A stretch of 60,000 nucleotides of DNA from Adiantum capillus-veneris (lineage: Eukaryota; Streptophyta; Polypodiopsida; Polypodiales; Pteridaceae): assembly GCA_014529385.2 (NCBI GenBank), contig CM043958.1:79729025-79789024 (forward strand), written 5' to 3'. A model generated the notes under the pieces. That model ran no database searches, was not told where the DNA came from, and worked only from the letters and a program-made list of their open reading frames with translations. Both the position numbers and the translations under genes were made by a program. Shown in pieces: positions 1-12,538 of this stretch (positions within the stretch are counted from its first letter, which is position 1; every line of letters starts with the position of its first letter).

Positions 1-2540
1 ATGTAGTTGGATCTCGTAGTTCCACCACCGTGACGTGTATTTTTAAAGTAAACACCTTTGGCTCGATAATGTGATTTTTCCATTCCTTGAGTGCTCCACA
101 TGTCTAATGAACCATATTTTGACATAAAGAATGCTCCATACGCATACAAAATATGCTCCATCAAGAAAAAATTAGATCAAATAAATATTTATGTATAGCA
201 TCAAAATTTGAACTGAACAAAGTAACTTACCATGTAGTGTGTGATATTTCTTTCTCCCCACGCTTGCACAAATGCTTTAGTGAAATTCGAAATGTGATCT
301 TTGAACAAATTTTGTTGCTCCCTCGTGGTTTGGGGTTTCCACATGATTTGAAGCACTAACTCCAAGTGGTGCCACACTTGCCTACGTAGATTTACAAGCA
401 CGGGATTTGAATCTTGATCGGCCGTACACTTGCAAAGCGCTTTCCATAGCTCCCATGGAGCATCCTCTTCACCCCTCTCCTTTCGCATCTCTGGTTTCTT
501 GAAAAACCTACGTGCTTTCACACCATTCATAGATACTTTTTGTGGCACTTCATGCATATTATCCACCTCACCGATGATAGAAACATTGCCACCATGACAT
601 CCAATCGAATTTAGAATTATTTCAACTATTCCAATGGCTTCCACGGATCTGGAAAGTGGTTTCATTGTGAAGGCGTACTCTATGTGAAGCTTTAACAAGC
701 GATCAAATATACGCATAAAGGCATGTAAAGTGCAAAAGTGTACATTTGTAAGTGGAAAATTGATAATGGGATGCCATGTTTTATCTTTTGTTGACCGATT
801 AGGGACCTCCATGATAGGACACTTCAACACCAATCACACCCAATCCCTTGCATCATCATCCATTGACCCTGTTGCCTGACTTCCCTTGACATTTTTCTTT
901 GAAGACGTGGAGCCACGAGTACTCTCCTTATATCCTCGTACACAATATGGACAAGGAAGAAGTGATGAAGCACCTTGTTTACACCCAAGTATACATTTGA
1001 TTGTGTTTAGATCACCTCCTAAGTGCCACTCAACATCAAATGTACCTACTTCATCTACTTCTAGATTTTCTCCCTCTAGTTGTGCCTTAATAACCTCTGT
1101 GATCCATGGGATCATAGAGAAGACCCATGCCAACACCTCATGAGTCTCCTTCGGAACTTCAAAAGCTCCTAACCACCATATTTCTTTTTTCGATTGTACA
1201 CTAAATGATGGTTTCTGAGAATGATCACCGATAGCATCGACTTTTGCAAAAAACATTGCCTTATTCATGAGTGTCACACTCATACGTTCCAATCTTCGTC
1301 CTTTGACAATTTGACATCCATCTAGCTTAAGAATAAATATGAGCTTCTCTCCAAGTACTGAAACAACACAAGAATTGAATTGTTATACTAAATGATATTC
1401 AATATAAATAAAAAACGACATTACAATTTGTATTACCTTGTGGAGACAAAGCATAAAATTTAACCATAGCTCGTTGTAGTCGTTTCAAGTCAACAAAAAT
1501 ATTGTTGAATTGATGATAACTAAAAGACTTTGTCCCATTAGGAATAGTATTGCCTCCCTTTATATTACCACGTGACTTGGCACTCGTGGAAGAGTACACC
1601 ATGGATCCTTCAATGTGTTCGTATTCGCCAAGGGATTCCCGAACGAGATCATTGTTTTCTTTTTTTGCAAGTCGGACCCTATGTGGAATAGGAAATAAAT
1701 TCTCGGTGATGCCTTGCTCTCGTAATGCATCTTTCATCAATCCATGAAGTGCATGGTATGTAGTTGTGCTGATCCCAACCTTTTTTAGGATCTCCTTTGT
1801 GATGGCATCTTTCATGTGTTTCACAACCTATGATGTAAAGTATATCTTCCTTTGAGATGCATCCCAGGAGAAGGTTGCAACGGTCCTCTTGTCTAAAACT
1901 TCCACACACATCTTGTATATATGTCCTATTTCAAAAGGTGAACCGAGTTACAAATTGATGAAAATTATTTGAGAGTTATAAACATTGTGAATTAAAAAAA
2001 ATACCTGGTTACCGTGATCCACTTCTTAGGTGCCCCTCCATTAGATGCTAAGTTTTCAATGGAAGAGAACTCCCTCTTACTCTCACGCATGCCAAATGGA
2101 GTGGCTTTTAGGTGCATCATTGCAATCTGTAGCTTAGTTACCTCTCTTTCTGTAGCTTTCATCTCCTCTTTAAGATCTTTGAGTTGTTTCTCTGTGGAAT
2201 GTAGTTGTTGTTGGAGATTTGTGGAATGATTGTGTAACACTTGACATTGTTGTTGGAAATATGCAGACGCACCTACGTGATTGGAGTCCAATCTCTTACA
2301 ATACCCAAGAAGACCACGTTCTCCTTCTTCCACATATTTGATTAAGCTTGGGAGTGTACGGAATGTCGGATGATAGCCCACGAGCGGATCTTTTGGATAC
2401 AACCCTCCATCAAGCCACAAGTCAACATTGGTTTCTCCTCGAAACCGTCGTACGGATGCCGATTGAGATGCTTTCTCGTCATTTTTTTGTGTGGGAGCAA
2501 ATTCGATCGGTAGACGTAGACCGTTTTGATGATGTGGCAT
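1..2540 (-). pseudogene. DDE-type transposase-like gene, multi-exon, truncated by the window edge
   Basis: Not assigned to a named family. The first exon (2540 to about 2010) has basic N-terminal residues and a glutamine-rich coiled coil (LQQQLHSTEKQLKDLKEEMK). A second coding block lies at about 1920-1438. A third runs from about 1336 to 229 in one frame. It carries LKLDGCQ near 1320, WHLGGDLNTIKC near 1020 followed by a CPYC zinc pair, and VHFCTLHAFMRI near 735. A GTAAGT donor follows at about 229. A last exon leaves the window and contains QGMEKSHY (E at 78-80) and NTRHGGG. This resembles a D-D-E RNase H-fold transposase with a cysteine insertion, by my recollection of uncharacterised plant and animal proteins with similar motifs. 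In-frame stops at 834-836 and in the second block suggest a pseudogene. The catalytic assignment is inferred. Confidence 0.5.
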
Positions 2541-3020
2541 TGTCTATTTATTCTTCGAGTTAATGTAGAGAGGGACCCAAGGAATTTTAGATTTGGAGCT
2601 TATAAAAGCTAGATTCTTCTAAAAAAATACTTTTTTATATATATATATATATATAGGGACCTTTTGAAAGCTTAAAAGATCCATTTTGAAGATTTTATAA
2701 AAAATTCATTTTTTGGGGGTAAATTGATGCACGAACTGAAAAGTGGCTTTTGTCATAATTACTTACTCTCTTTGTTTGGTGATAGGTAGAGAGAGAATGG
2801 TTCTTCTCTCTACCTTTACTCCTCTCTCTCTTTTTACTCCCCTCTCTCTCCTACTTTATCCCCCCTATTCCTCCTACTTTACCACCCTCATTCCCTACTT
2901 TCCCCCCCTCCCCTATCTAGAGAGAAGTTAGAGAGAGAGCTACAAAAGTAGCCCTATTTATTGTCTTTGTTCCCTCCATCCCCTACAAAATTAGCTTTAA
3001 TCCCTTAAAATTAGGGATCC
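2541..3020. other. non-coding, low-complexity stretch
   Basis: No gene seen. It contains a short (TA)n run near 2638-2656 and a pyrimidine-rich tract at 2800-2930. A GA/CT inverted repeat at 2785-2814 could form a small hairpin. Confidence 0.5.
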
Positions 3021-3512
3021 TTACATGGCCCCAAGGGGGTCCAATTTTTTCCTAATGCGAACCTTTAATATTTGCAAAGTAAATGAAATACTTTTATCGA
3101 TTTTTTTTTGGTACATTACATCAACATCATTCTCCAAATCCTCGCACACTTGTCGTAGTGTCACATTGCCTCGAATGCTAAGAACAATTAGCAGATCAGG
3201 TCCACACCATACCTTAAGCATTTTAAAAGGATTATTTAGGTCAATAGTTAAATCTTGGTCCAAAGCTACCAGATGACCATTCACTCGATGCCACCTTATG
3301 TAGTGGAAGGAAGCTATGAAATTTTGAGAAGCTATCATGCACTTACACACAATAGACTTCTTATTTACCTTGCATAAGATGACATCAGAATCATAGACAT
3401 CCCAAGATTCATCCAAAAAATCGAGGCATTTCTCTATCTTGCAGAGTAGCATAGTTCTAGTCTTCCTAATGTCTTCATCATTAAAAAAGGCAATGAACAC
3501 ATGCATAAGCAT
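3021..3512 (-). CDS. unrecognised 163-residue ORF
   Basis: An open frame of 163 codons from an ATG at 3512 to a stop at 3021. I do not recognise the family and see no signal peptide, membrane segment or catalytic motif. Composition is protein-like, with mixed charged and hydrophobic residues and several cysteines (for example SIVCKCMIASQNF). It may be one exon of a larger gene, or the remains of a mobile-element ORF next to the transposase-like gene on its right edge. It could also be chance. Confidence 0.2.
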   Translation of the reverse strand: MLMHVFIAFFNDEDIRKTRTMLLCKIEKCLDFLDESWDVYDSDVILCKVNKKSIVCKCMIASQNFIASFHYIRWHRVNGHLVALDQDLTIDLNNPFKMLKVWCGPDLLIVLSIRGNVTLRQVCEDLENDVDVMYQKKIDKSISFTLQILKVRIRKKLDPLGAM

Positions 3513-5938
3513 GAAGATTATAAAATGTACCAGTCAACTAGAAATATTTGGTCTTACGTACTTTTGTATTTCCTAATGGAGCTTTATTCTGAAACACTCA
3601 GAGGTTTCTGATGAAGGGACTGGCCACCACTCCGGACTGTCCTTCAAAGGAACGGGGAGATATTCTAGAGTGCCGAAGCGAAGCACAGAACGCAGAGCAT
3701 TATAAAAGTGGTCGAAGAAGAAAACTCCCCTTTCAGCCAATGCTCTTCTGGAAGGTTAAACACATAATACACGAGTGAAGAGTAAAATCTATTGTAGATG
3801 TAAGAAAACTTACAATCTGGTCGATTTGTTGGAAAGCCTATGGGCGTTGTTATGTTTTAGGTTTTGCGCATTGAGTTTTTTACAGTATTCCTTGCAACAT
3901 TATAAACAACTTTCTACTGTCAATTTGGTTGTACTGAGTTTTTTTTTTAAAAAGGAGAAAGAGAGAGTAAGATGACATTGGTCTTGTACTTGGCTTTTCC
4001 CTGGCACTTTGGAGATTATTTTGGGAATACTTTTGCTCACAAGTTCTATATTTTACTCAAAATCTCAGTTTTTTGATAATCTATTGCTTTGTTGAGTGAT
4101 TATGATAGGTTTTTCTTGCCTTAGATTATTAAAAGAGATATTTTTTTTCCATATTAATTTTTGAATACAAAAGAAAAATAATAATGTTTTCCATTGACTT
4201 TGCTTTAAATACGAGTTTTTATGCCTCATGAATAAATATACCTAGCCCATGCTGATACTGACACATGCCAAGAACTGGTCTAAAAATCCTACATTCCTAC
4301 TCTTTGAATTTGTTATATGACTATAATTAGACTGATGAGGTTGGTTCCTATTATTGGTCTTTTTATAGATGATCTTTGGCCCTATTAAGGAAAGATGTTA
4401 ACTAATCTAAGCTTGGACACAAAGCAAGAAGCATTTTTTCTGAGCTGGTCTTTTTGGACTAGAAAATACTAATAACTGGTTTTGCTGGTCTCCAATCCTG
4501 CTCACTTTACTTAAGGCTTTATTCCATACAATCTCTATAGTAGTTGCCTATCATGAAAAAATTTGGAAAATTAGTTTTTTGCATAATATGCTACCTGTGG
4601 AAGCCTAGTGGCCTTGATTTGCTAACTGTGATTTGATATTTGTGCTTCAATAGTAGGTGTCTTCTGCTAGCCGTGTCTAGCTGGGATTTGGTCTACCACA
4701 CATTTTTTGGTTTTTTTAAATAAAAAGCTTGGCCTTTGGATATGGCTAGTCATTTCTCTGGACTTGATCCTACTCTCATACAATGGCTATATCTAGGAAT
4801 GGTGTGAAGTTGCCTGCTTGATGGTTGTCTCTGGCTCTGGTTAATACTTCTCTGACCCTAGCTGGTACTTCTCTGGGCTGATAGTTCAGTTATTATTTTA
4901 TATTCAAAAGGAGATCCTTTATGGTATTTAGTGTAATGATGATGAGTATGCATACATGTGGCAAAAAATTGGAGTACTCAGATACTTCTGGTTCTTAATA
5001 TCTGGCCTATATCTGGTCCTGTGATATTCATAGATTTTTAATCACTAACTTGCTAAGTCAGCAGGAGCAGGAGCTTTCACTTCTAGGCTCTGATCCAATA
5101 AATTTTCTAGGCTCTTTTCTGGCTGCTAAGGCGAAAATATTTTTTTCTCTGATGGTTGAAACTTTGGATTCTTTACAACTTCCCGACATATGGTGGGAAA
5201 ATGGTCCTCTTTGATAATCTGTATAGGGCTAACATACCTTGATTTGATAACATGCTTAAAAACTTCAATACTAACTGTTGTTGCACTAAAAACATATGGG
5301 TACAATAAATTTCTAGGCATTCTGTTCTACTATGGGCAGTTGGTTTGTTTTATTTGAAGGACTCGACCTCGGAGCTTAAGATGAAGTTACAAAACATAGC
5401 ATTGCATGCAGGTTTTTTCCATACATTTTTTAGCTAAAGCAGTATTTAGAAAGATATGGATTGTTCGACATTTTTTTATAATAAATAGTTACTAGAAAGA
5501 AGTCAAAACATATGGAGCAACTCTGGCAGGAATATGATGCTAACAAATCCTTGAGATTTTAAATGAAGGACAATAGCTAGTCTAATAATTTTTAAGTTTG
5601 ACATGGATAACAACTGATAGATTCTTTGAAGCCTGCCATACGTAGCCAAGTCTAACATATATGTTGTCTTGACTATATGGATGCAGGTGAGAATTCTATC
5701 TTGGCTTGAAAAGGTTTAGCTTGTCGCAATCCAACTTTGAAAAGACTTGATGGTTCAACTGGGATAGTTCTGATACCTTTGTATAAACTCATTTGGAATG
5801 ATACTTCATTCTTATTATGCTGTACAGTTATGAATCAAAGACTGAGTTGTTTCTGTACTAATCTTTACCTAAACATCTTTAGCTAGTCGTCTTTTGAACG
5901 TCTTGTTCCTTGGTGTGTATTTATTAAGATTAAAACAG

Positions 5939-5975
<37 letters not shown>

Positions 5976-6150
5976 TAACTCTAATTTTTTTTGTAACCAA
6001 GAATCATTTTCAAATGTATGTCATAATGTACATTTATGGGGATGACCTTTTAGTAGTTCTTGTGTAAAGAGGTAGACACTGGCTAGGAGAGTCTCTTAAG
6101 CTAAGACCCCTCTATTAGCACAATGGGGAAGAAGGGAATAGAGGAGTTCA
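3513..6150. other. AT-rich region without recognisable gene
   Basis: No convincing coding region, RNA gene or element ends were found in about 2.6 kb. The sequence is T-rich with poly-T runs. A (CA)n microsatellite at 5942-5970 is the only clear structure. It may be intron or decayed repeat. Confidence 0.5.
5942..5970. repeat. (CA)n microsatellite
   Basis: About 14 uninterrupted CA units. Confidence 0.9.
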
Positions 6151-6159
6151 ATGGGAAAG

Positions 6160-6887
6160 GGTTTCACTCTTGGTAGAGGAAGTTAAGGGGATACCTCATG
6201 AAGAAATGTTTATGGTTTGTTATCAGCAAAGCCTTACTACAGTAACCCAAGACCGATGGAGTGCATACTAGGGCATCTACGCTCATAGTAAGTGCACAAC
6301 ATCTAGCCAAAATTGAACAAGCCTTAGGAATTATCATCACTTCCTTGCATGACAACTGTGTGCATTTCATAGACGAATGTAAGCATGCACATGAAGCCTG
6401 AGGAGTTCTAGAGAGCAATTTTGGAGCTAGGGCTGAAAGAAGTAAGGTCAGTCTCAAAAGACAAATTTACAAGCTCACTATGATTGAAGGGGAGGATATT
6501 GCTAGCCTAGTAAATAGGCTGAAGAGAATTGTCATACAACTTACTTACATCTAGCGTGAGGTAGGCAGTGCTTTTGAGTGCAGTTCCACCCTCATATGAC
6601 CACTTAGTCACGATCGTTGAAGAAAAAGAACCAACTTGAGCATTAAAGACATCATCAATTCTCTTCAAGCAAAAGAGACGAAGCAGAAGGTAACATCGAC
6701 ATCATCAAGAGGAGCTTTTGTCATATCAAAACCAAGGGGATGATATTCAACATCATCATCAAGTGTAAAGAAGTGTTATGATCATTGTGGGAGAATGGGA
6801 CATGTAGCAAAGGATTGCTACACCGACAAGTCCTGCAACAAATGTGGTAAGAAGGGACATCCTGCTTCTCGATGCTACTCAAGTTGA
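6160..6887 (+). pseudogene. LTR-retrotransposon gag remnant with two CCHC zinc knuckles
   Basis: Gag packages retrotransposon RNA into cytoplasmic particles. Two adjacent C-X2-C-X4-H-X4-C knuckles are read in one frame at 6774-6875: CYDHCGRMGHVAKDC and CNKCGKKGHPASRC. They are followed by YSS and a TGA at 6885-6887. Upstream reading (LKRIVIQLTYI near 6510) resembles a copia-type gag helix region but contains several stops and frame changes, so the copy is dead. A purine-rich tract and a possible LTR start follow within 300 bp and no pol is seen. This suggests an internally deleted, non-autonomous derivative. Copia affiliation is likely but not certain. Confidence 0.7.
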
Positions 6888-7180
6888 GGCAACAACAATG
6901 GAGAAAGTAGTAGTGACAATAGCAGGCAAGAAACCTGTAAGAGGAACATCTCATGTGCTAGAGGATGAAGTTGAAGAAGAAGGCAAATGCGAGAACAAAC
7001 TTGTCTACTACGATGACATATTGTGAAGATTGTAGCCTCTCTTCAAGGGGAGGAATTTTTTGTCATCCTTTGTGGATCATCTGTCATCCTTTTTGGATAT
7101 GTATTGACATCTTGTGTGGATACTATGTGTCATCCTTAGTGGATAAAGAATCTTCAATGTATTGTCCTAGTCCAAACCTC

Positions 7181-7500
7181 AAGGGGAGGATTGTAAGGTA
7201 TGAGCTTTGTCCTAGAGCCACTACAGTATGAGTCAAGGACATCCCACATGTGGTGGTGCAAGGTTGTAGAGCTACTTAAAGCTCATTTCATGAACAAAAA
7301 AATCCATTCCATGTTTGCATTACATCTCTCTTGTTTATGGTGAGCTTGTGATGGATTAGCAAACTACTCAAGATTGTGTCTATGACTCCAAGTTAATCTA
7401 TCTTAGAGCCTAATTCGCTTGAGTAACAATCTAGCCTACACACACTCACTTGTGTGCATTTTGTTTGCCCATCCTAACTAGAACGATCCCATTCCCAGCA
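7181..7500 (+). mobile_element. polypurine tract and possible 3' LTR start
   Basis: AAGGGGAGGA at 7181-7190 immediately precedes TTGTAAGG, the usual arrangement of a plus-strand polypurine tract followed by an LTR beginning TG at 7192. A similar purine tract occurs at about 7045. The LTR end and its 5' partner were not found, so the right limit is nominal. Confidence 0.35.
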
Positions 7501-7862
7501 CATACTTCCACTTGATGTTTGGAATCTCAGATCTACTCATTGTATATACGACTGTGTGCAATTTGCATAACGTATCAATTCTATTGCTCTCACTTTTGGA
7601 TTCTTGAGGTCTCAAATTTTATGATTGCAAATTCTATCAGTTGCACTCTTTATCAACCAAGTAAATTTTTTGTGAATTCCATGGCAGTCAACAAACTTAA
7701 ATTCTCGCCTCAGAATAGCAAGTAAAATACTCCAGCACGATGTCGATATATTCTCGAATTGACATAGCAACCTCATCGAGCTCAATCAGTAGAAACACAA
7801 TTCGGAGCACATAAATGCATGTGTCCAATGCACAATCTCGTGACCTTGGTACAACAGTGGTG

Positions 7863-7865
<3 letters not shown>

Positions 7866-7930
<65 letters not shown>
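7866..7930. repeat. (TC)n microsatellite
   Basis: About 32 TC units. Apparent ORFs on both strands across it are artefacts of the dinucleotide repeat. Confidence 0.95.
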
Positions 7931-7934
<4 letters not shown>

Positions 7935-9699
7935 TCCATCACAGTCAGACGTCCTGCAAAGAAGCAGGCTATCTGAGCATACAAGTCCAGTGGTCAAATC
8001 TCTTGTCCAACAATCCTCGGCAGCATCATGTTGACCTGCCCACAGTCTCGCTTGAGCGCCCATAAGCTAGAAAGAAGTTCTTTACACCTTGCTTCTACCA
8101 TATATTGGTTATGAGGGAAAGAAAACACTGGATTTTGTTCCATATCTAAATACAATCTGTATGGAGAGACTTTTGGTAAGTTCTAAGGCATAAATTTTAG
8201 TAAAATTTCAAGTTGTTTTGCCAAAAAAACTAACTCAATTAAATCTCGTTGCTTGAACTCTATCTTGAATTTTTTATCGTGCAAAAACTCTTGAAAATCT
8301 TGAGTTCTCCCTAATAACATTGAAACCAAGGTTTTAGGCACCCCAATTGTGTATATACCATGTACTTTGATACATTTAGTTGATCTACATGGAAAGTTCG
8401 ATATTATTTGAGGTTTTGAATGCTTATGTCTCAAGAATGAAAATATGAAAGTTTTCTCTTATGTAGTTTTGAATATTTAAAATGATCCAATAATTGCTGC
8501 ATACCAAAGCCCTTCTACTTGCCACCTTGAGTGCTCAATGGAAAGGGCAAGCAGTGTATCACTTTTTAAACTCACAAATACATCAGAAACATATTTTTCT
8601 TTGTATACAATGATATACTTGAAATGACCATATCAAACACATGGAACTTTTCATTATTTTATATACTCCAAAGTCAATTTTTTTGCACATGAAACTTTCA
8701 GTTATCTATAGCTAAATTGTGGAAGGGTCACCTAAAATTTTCTACAAGGTGCTTCATTTTTTCTTGAGCTTATAAAGGCGATTTCTTCAAAGCATCAATC
8801 GTAGTCTTACTAGGGTCAACTTGATGAGTATAGTTCTTGATCATGATAGATTCTAAAATGTAAGGTTATATTTTTTAAAGACCCTCTAGCTAACATATTT
8901 AAGCATCTAATGCAAGTAGAATTTAATTTAAATTTGTTAAAAAAGGGCACTTAGAGTGTCTTGTTTTGGTACCAAACTAGTGTGAATATAATGTGAGAAA
9001 AGCATCATGACTACTGCCAAAATTAGTTTGGATTGTATGGGTTTGATTATGGCATATTTCAATTCTGAAAAAAGTGATGGTGCCTCATAAGTGATAAAAA
9101 CCTAGGTTTAATGTGATCCCGCCTCTAAAACCTATATTTGAAGGTGAGGAAACTTACAAAATCTAGAGAAATTTAGTACAAAATATTTAAATATAATCTA
9201 TTTACCTCTGATTTTCTCATATGTAGGTTTTTGGCCTTTGGAAAATTGTCATTTTTTCGGACAATTTTAGTAGTTACACACAAAAATCTTGCGACTAGAT
9301 GCGTAAGCTTCGGTGACGCACTTTTACGTACATGCATTATTGTAACACAATAGGCACACTCCCTTTTTCAAAATATCTAATTTCTTTCATTGGTAAAAAT
9401 CAAGGATGTCAACTTTGAGCCGAATATAAAAAAGTTGTCTAAAGAAAAGGACATCAACTTTGGCGTTTGGGCACTTTTATTTTTGAGAAAACGTATCAAT
9501 CAAATGGAAGCAAGTAGTGATGACTCCTAAATACATTAATACAGAGTTCTTTTTGTTGCTTTTGACCTCCAAATCTAACAAGTGAAAACCAATAGAACCT
9601 ACAAATTCCAAAATTAAAAAGTGAACGAGAATCTAGAGGGATCCCCTCTCTCGCTCTTAGAAAACCCATCAAATAAATGAAGTGCAATCAAAATTAAAA
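7931..9699. other. no gene recognised
   Basis: AT-rich sequence without long open frames, element termini or RNA genes that I can identify. Confidence 0.5.
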
Positions 9700-9905
9700 G
9701 TTAAGCAATGCTATCCTTAGCACTAAGTAACACGAAGTCTTTAAGACACTTGGGCGATGGAATCAATAGCTGTTAGCTCTCGTGAGAATTTTGAGTCGAC
9801 GGACGACCCAACAAAGATGGACTCTGCCTTGCAGCCTCACAATTGAACCCGACACCTCACACTTGGAAGGCGGATGGCCTAACCAACTCGCTAGCACACA
9901 TCATG
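9700..9905 (-). mobile_element. tRNA-derived SINE-like element
   Basis: Read on the minus strand from about 9900, the sequence opens like a tRNA. An A-box-like TAGCGAGTTGGTTAG is followed about 30 nt later by GGTTCAATTGTGAGG, which resembles a B box (GGTTCGANNCC) with changes. A non-tRNA body extends to about 9700. Spacing and order fit the internal RNA polymerase III promoter of a tRNA-headed SINE. No intact tRNA cloverleaf was found, and target duplications and tail were not identified. A degenerate tRNA pseudogene is the alternative. Confidence 0.5.
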
Positions 9906-11600
9906 TGACATGAGTGGCAAAAGCATAACACTTATAACTAACTCGGATGCCCGCCTTCCCTTGTTCTTGTTTACTAATTGCGTGTTTGTCGTTTTTTATC
10001 GATCGAATGGTGTTGTGCATCTCGTGATTTTCACCTGCAGTTCACCACCATGGATCCCATGGTCGGAGCTTCATTGAAGACCTCGTGTTACTTAGTGCTC
10101 TGGCAATGCTGTGGCCTTGCCCTTTGGACATGCCAAAAAGAACCAAAAGAGACTTCCTTGGGCAACATGTGCCTTGTGGCGCATAGGCCCTTTCAACAGA
10201 GCACTTCTATGTAACCATAAAAGTTCCTACCATCAACTGGCACTTGAGGAAATTGCATGTTTTCTAGATTTCTTCATGAAATTACATAGTGTTAAAGCAC
10301 AATGTGAATTTGGAGGAAAAAATCAAATTTCTTGTGTTATTTATTGCTGAAACACTCAAATGCATTATGTGCATGTAATGGTAATGATGAACTTGCATCA
10401 ATAGCAAGGAGCCTTTCACATGTAATTTCTCTCTTTCAATTCAGACCTTTTCAAGAGATTTCTAAATTCCTTTTTCAACAAAGTTACTAGATGCCCAATG
10501 GCATAAATATCATACACTGACTTTTTGAGACCAACAACTTCAATGCAAAGTTTCATCTCTTTGACAAACTCCTTTTATCCCTATCTCAGCAAAACATTGA
10601 GGCTACTCCCCAATATTAATGAAGGGGCCTTGCTTCAAATATACTGAAAGAGTGCTATTAACTGAGCTTGTTGGAAAGAAATCTTCATTTATTGATAGTT
10701 GCACCAACTACCATTACCACACACATTACTATACGAATCATAATAGGTTACAAATATAAACCATCAGGCTTACTGTCTCCCATATGCACCATACATGTAT
10801 ACTAGAAGAGAATAAGGGTATACATTGCAAAGATCACATTATAGACTAGACCACAAGCATTACACATCATAATTAGAGACTCCCATGTGCACTATACAAT
10901 TACATTATAATGAGAAGATTGGTACAAAATATAGAGATAACACCGCGATTTATACATTATGTAGACAAAGTTCCCATATCCGTTCCATAGAGGACGGAGA
11001 TTACCAATAGCAAACATTCTATTGGGCGAAAAGCCAATATTTCAAATATTCCACCCATGGTTTAGGTTAGGGAGGTTGATGACACTAGCTTCCCATATGC
11101 AAAGATAACCATAGCATTTAAAGCCTTTTGGATATTTGGAGCGCAAATGCTACTGAAATTGTACATTACACTCTCAAGGGGTAACCGTGGGAACCCTCAA
11201 GGGGTAATGTACAGCATTAGCATTGTCCGGTTGTAAATACATGATATGTGTATAGTTTCTCCGTACTACCTTCCCCCGCTGATGGTTTTAAAAAAAAAGA
11301 AAAAAGGCTACTGAAACTGTGTGAACTTGCCAAGAGCCACCCTTATGAGTGGCCTATGTGTCCAAACGTAATGACAGGTCAACCCTTAGAGGGCTAGTTA
11401 TGAGTGCCCTGTGCATGCAACGTAGTGACACATGTACGTGAGAAGAAAGGTAAGGAAGAGAGAAGCATGCCATGATCTGGATGAGAGTTGGAGACGAAAC
11501 ACAGAGCTGTCTTTGAGGTAGTCGAATGTACCAACTTGTGAAGCAGACGACTTGTTGCATGTTATATATAGACATCTATTGTGTTGCAGCTCTCTGTGTT
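9906..11600. other. no gene recognised
   Basis: No convincing coding sequence. A 54-bp segment at 11160-11213 has perfect 10-bp inverted arms (TGTACATTAC / GTAATGTACA) enclosing two copies of CTCAAGGGGTAA. This is the downstream side of the minus-strand PADRE gene. Its transcript end probably lies in the TA-rich stretch near 11560-11580. Confidence 0.45.
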
Positions 11601-12236
11601 TTACGCTATTAGAAGCCCCTCTCGAAAGGTCCAGCTGCGGAGGTGGGGGGTCTCGTCAATGGTTTGGAGCGTGGGGCGCCAAAGACTAGCGGGGGGAGGG
11701 GTGCGATTGATGAAGGTAGAGAGGAGGGAGGGCTCTGGGAGGTGGTCCTTGGAAGAGAAGGCGGCCTGCTGCAAGCGGGGATAGGCGGAAACTCCCGCTC
11801 CGCCGTTGAAGGCAGAGGGGGGTAGGAGGAAGTGGTCGCGGGGCCAAGGGGGGCGTTTGAGCAGGCGGTGGGCGAGGCGGGCCAGGCGTCCCACGTCCTG
11901 GGCGGACAGGCGGCCTCGGAGCTTGTGCATTGGCATAAGGAAGTAGAGGTGGTTGGGCAGCAAGTCCTGGTGCGCCGCCAGGGCCACCAGGCGCTTGCCA
12001 GGCGCCAGAGCGGAGGAATCGCCGCATACTAAGAAGTGGTTTGGGTGGTCGAGCATCACCTCTGCCGCTGTGGCTCCGTCCCCCACGTCCACCACCTGCT
12101 CTGTCCCTGTGTGCACCACTGTCACCCCGCCTCCATTGCCGCCGACGCCCCCGCAGCCACTTCTCAGCCTTGTGACACACATGATGTCCGCGCTGCTGCA
12201 GGAGGCGCATGACGGCAGCAGCATCGCGTTGCCCAT
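11601..12236 (-). CDS. PADRE (DUF4228) domain protein
   Basis: A single-exon 211-codon gene, GC-rich unlike its surroundings, and the only convincing host gene here. PADRE proteins are plant-specific, often stress- or pathogen-responsive, and biochemically undefined. The protein starts MGNAMLLPSC, with Gly2 placed for N-myristoylation as in many family members. The core matches the family in order: VTVVHTGTEQVVDV (about residues 38-51), AAEVMLDHPNHFL (57-69), then HLYFLMPMHKLRGRLSAQDV (about 96-115). A basic, proline-rich tail follows. The ATG at 12236 is chosen because it gives the MGN start. Stop TAA is at 11601-11603. CT repeats lie just upstream of the start. The frame is undamaged. Family assignment is firm by motif; function is unknown. 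Confidence 0.88.
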   Translation of the reverse strand: MGNAMLLPSCASCSSADIMCVTRLRSGCGGVGGNGGGVTVVHTGTEQVVDVGDGATAAEVMLDHPNHFLVCGDSSALAPGKRLVALAAHQDLLPNHLYFLMPMHKLRGRLSAQDVGRLARLAHRLLKRPPWPRDHFLLPPSAFNGGAGVSAYPRLQQAAFSSKDHLPEPSLLSTFINRTPPPASLWRPTLQTIDETPHLRSWTFREGLLIA

Positions 12237-12495
12237 TTCTATGAGAGAGAGAGAGAGAGAGCCCTTCTGCGCCTATGTGAGAGAAGAACTGAGAAAGAGC
12301 GAGCGCTATGTGGCTATAGCTTTATGTGAATGCTTGCGCAGCAGCTACGCTTTGCCTAAAAGGCCTTGTTTATCTGTACCTCCTTGTGTGCAGAACCTTC
12401 ATTGTCGACTGCAGCGTCTGATGAGACTGACTTGTGCTCCAGTGCAATTTATCGACCCCCTAATGATGAGTGTTCTTGCATATATGTACCCGTGC

Positions 12496-12538
<43 letters not shown>

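Noticed and set aside
7697-8063. ORFs with Arg-Glu runs across the (TC)n tract
   Set aside because: Microsatellite translation without family motifs.
11160-11213. 10-bp perfect inverted repeat as a transcription terminator or MITE
   Set aside because: Arms are short, there is no flanking target duplication, and plant genes do not use hairpin terminators.
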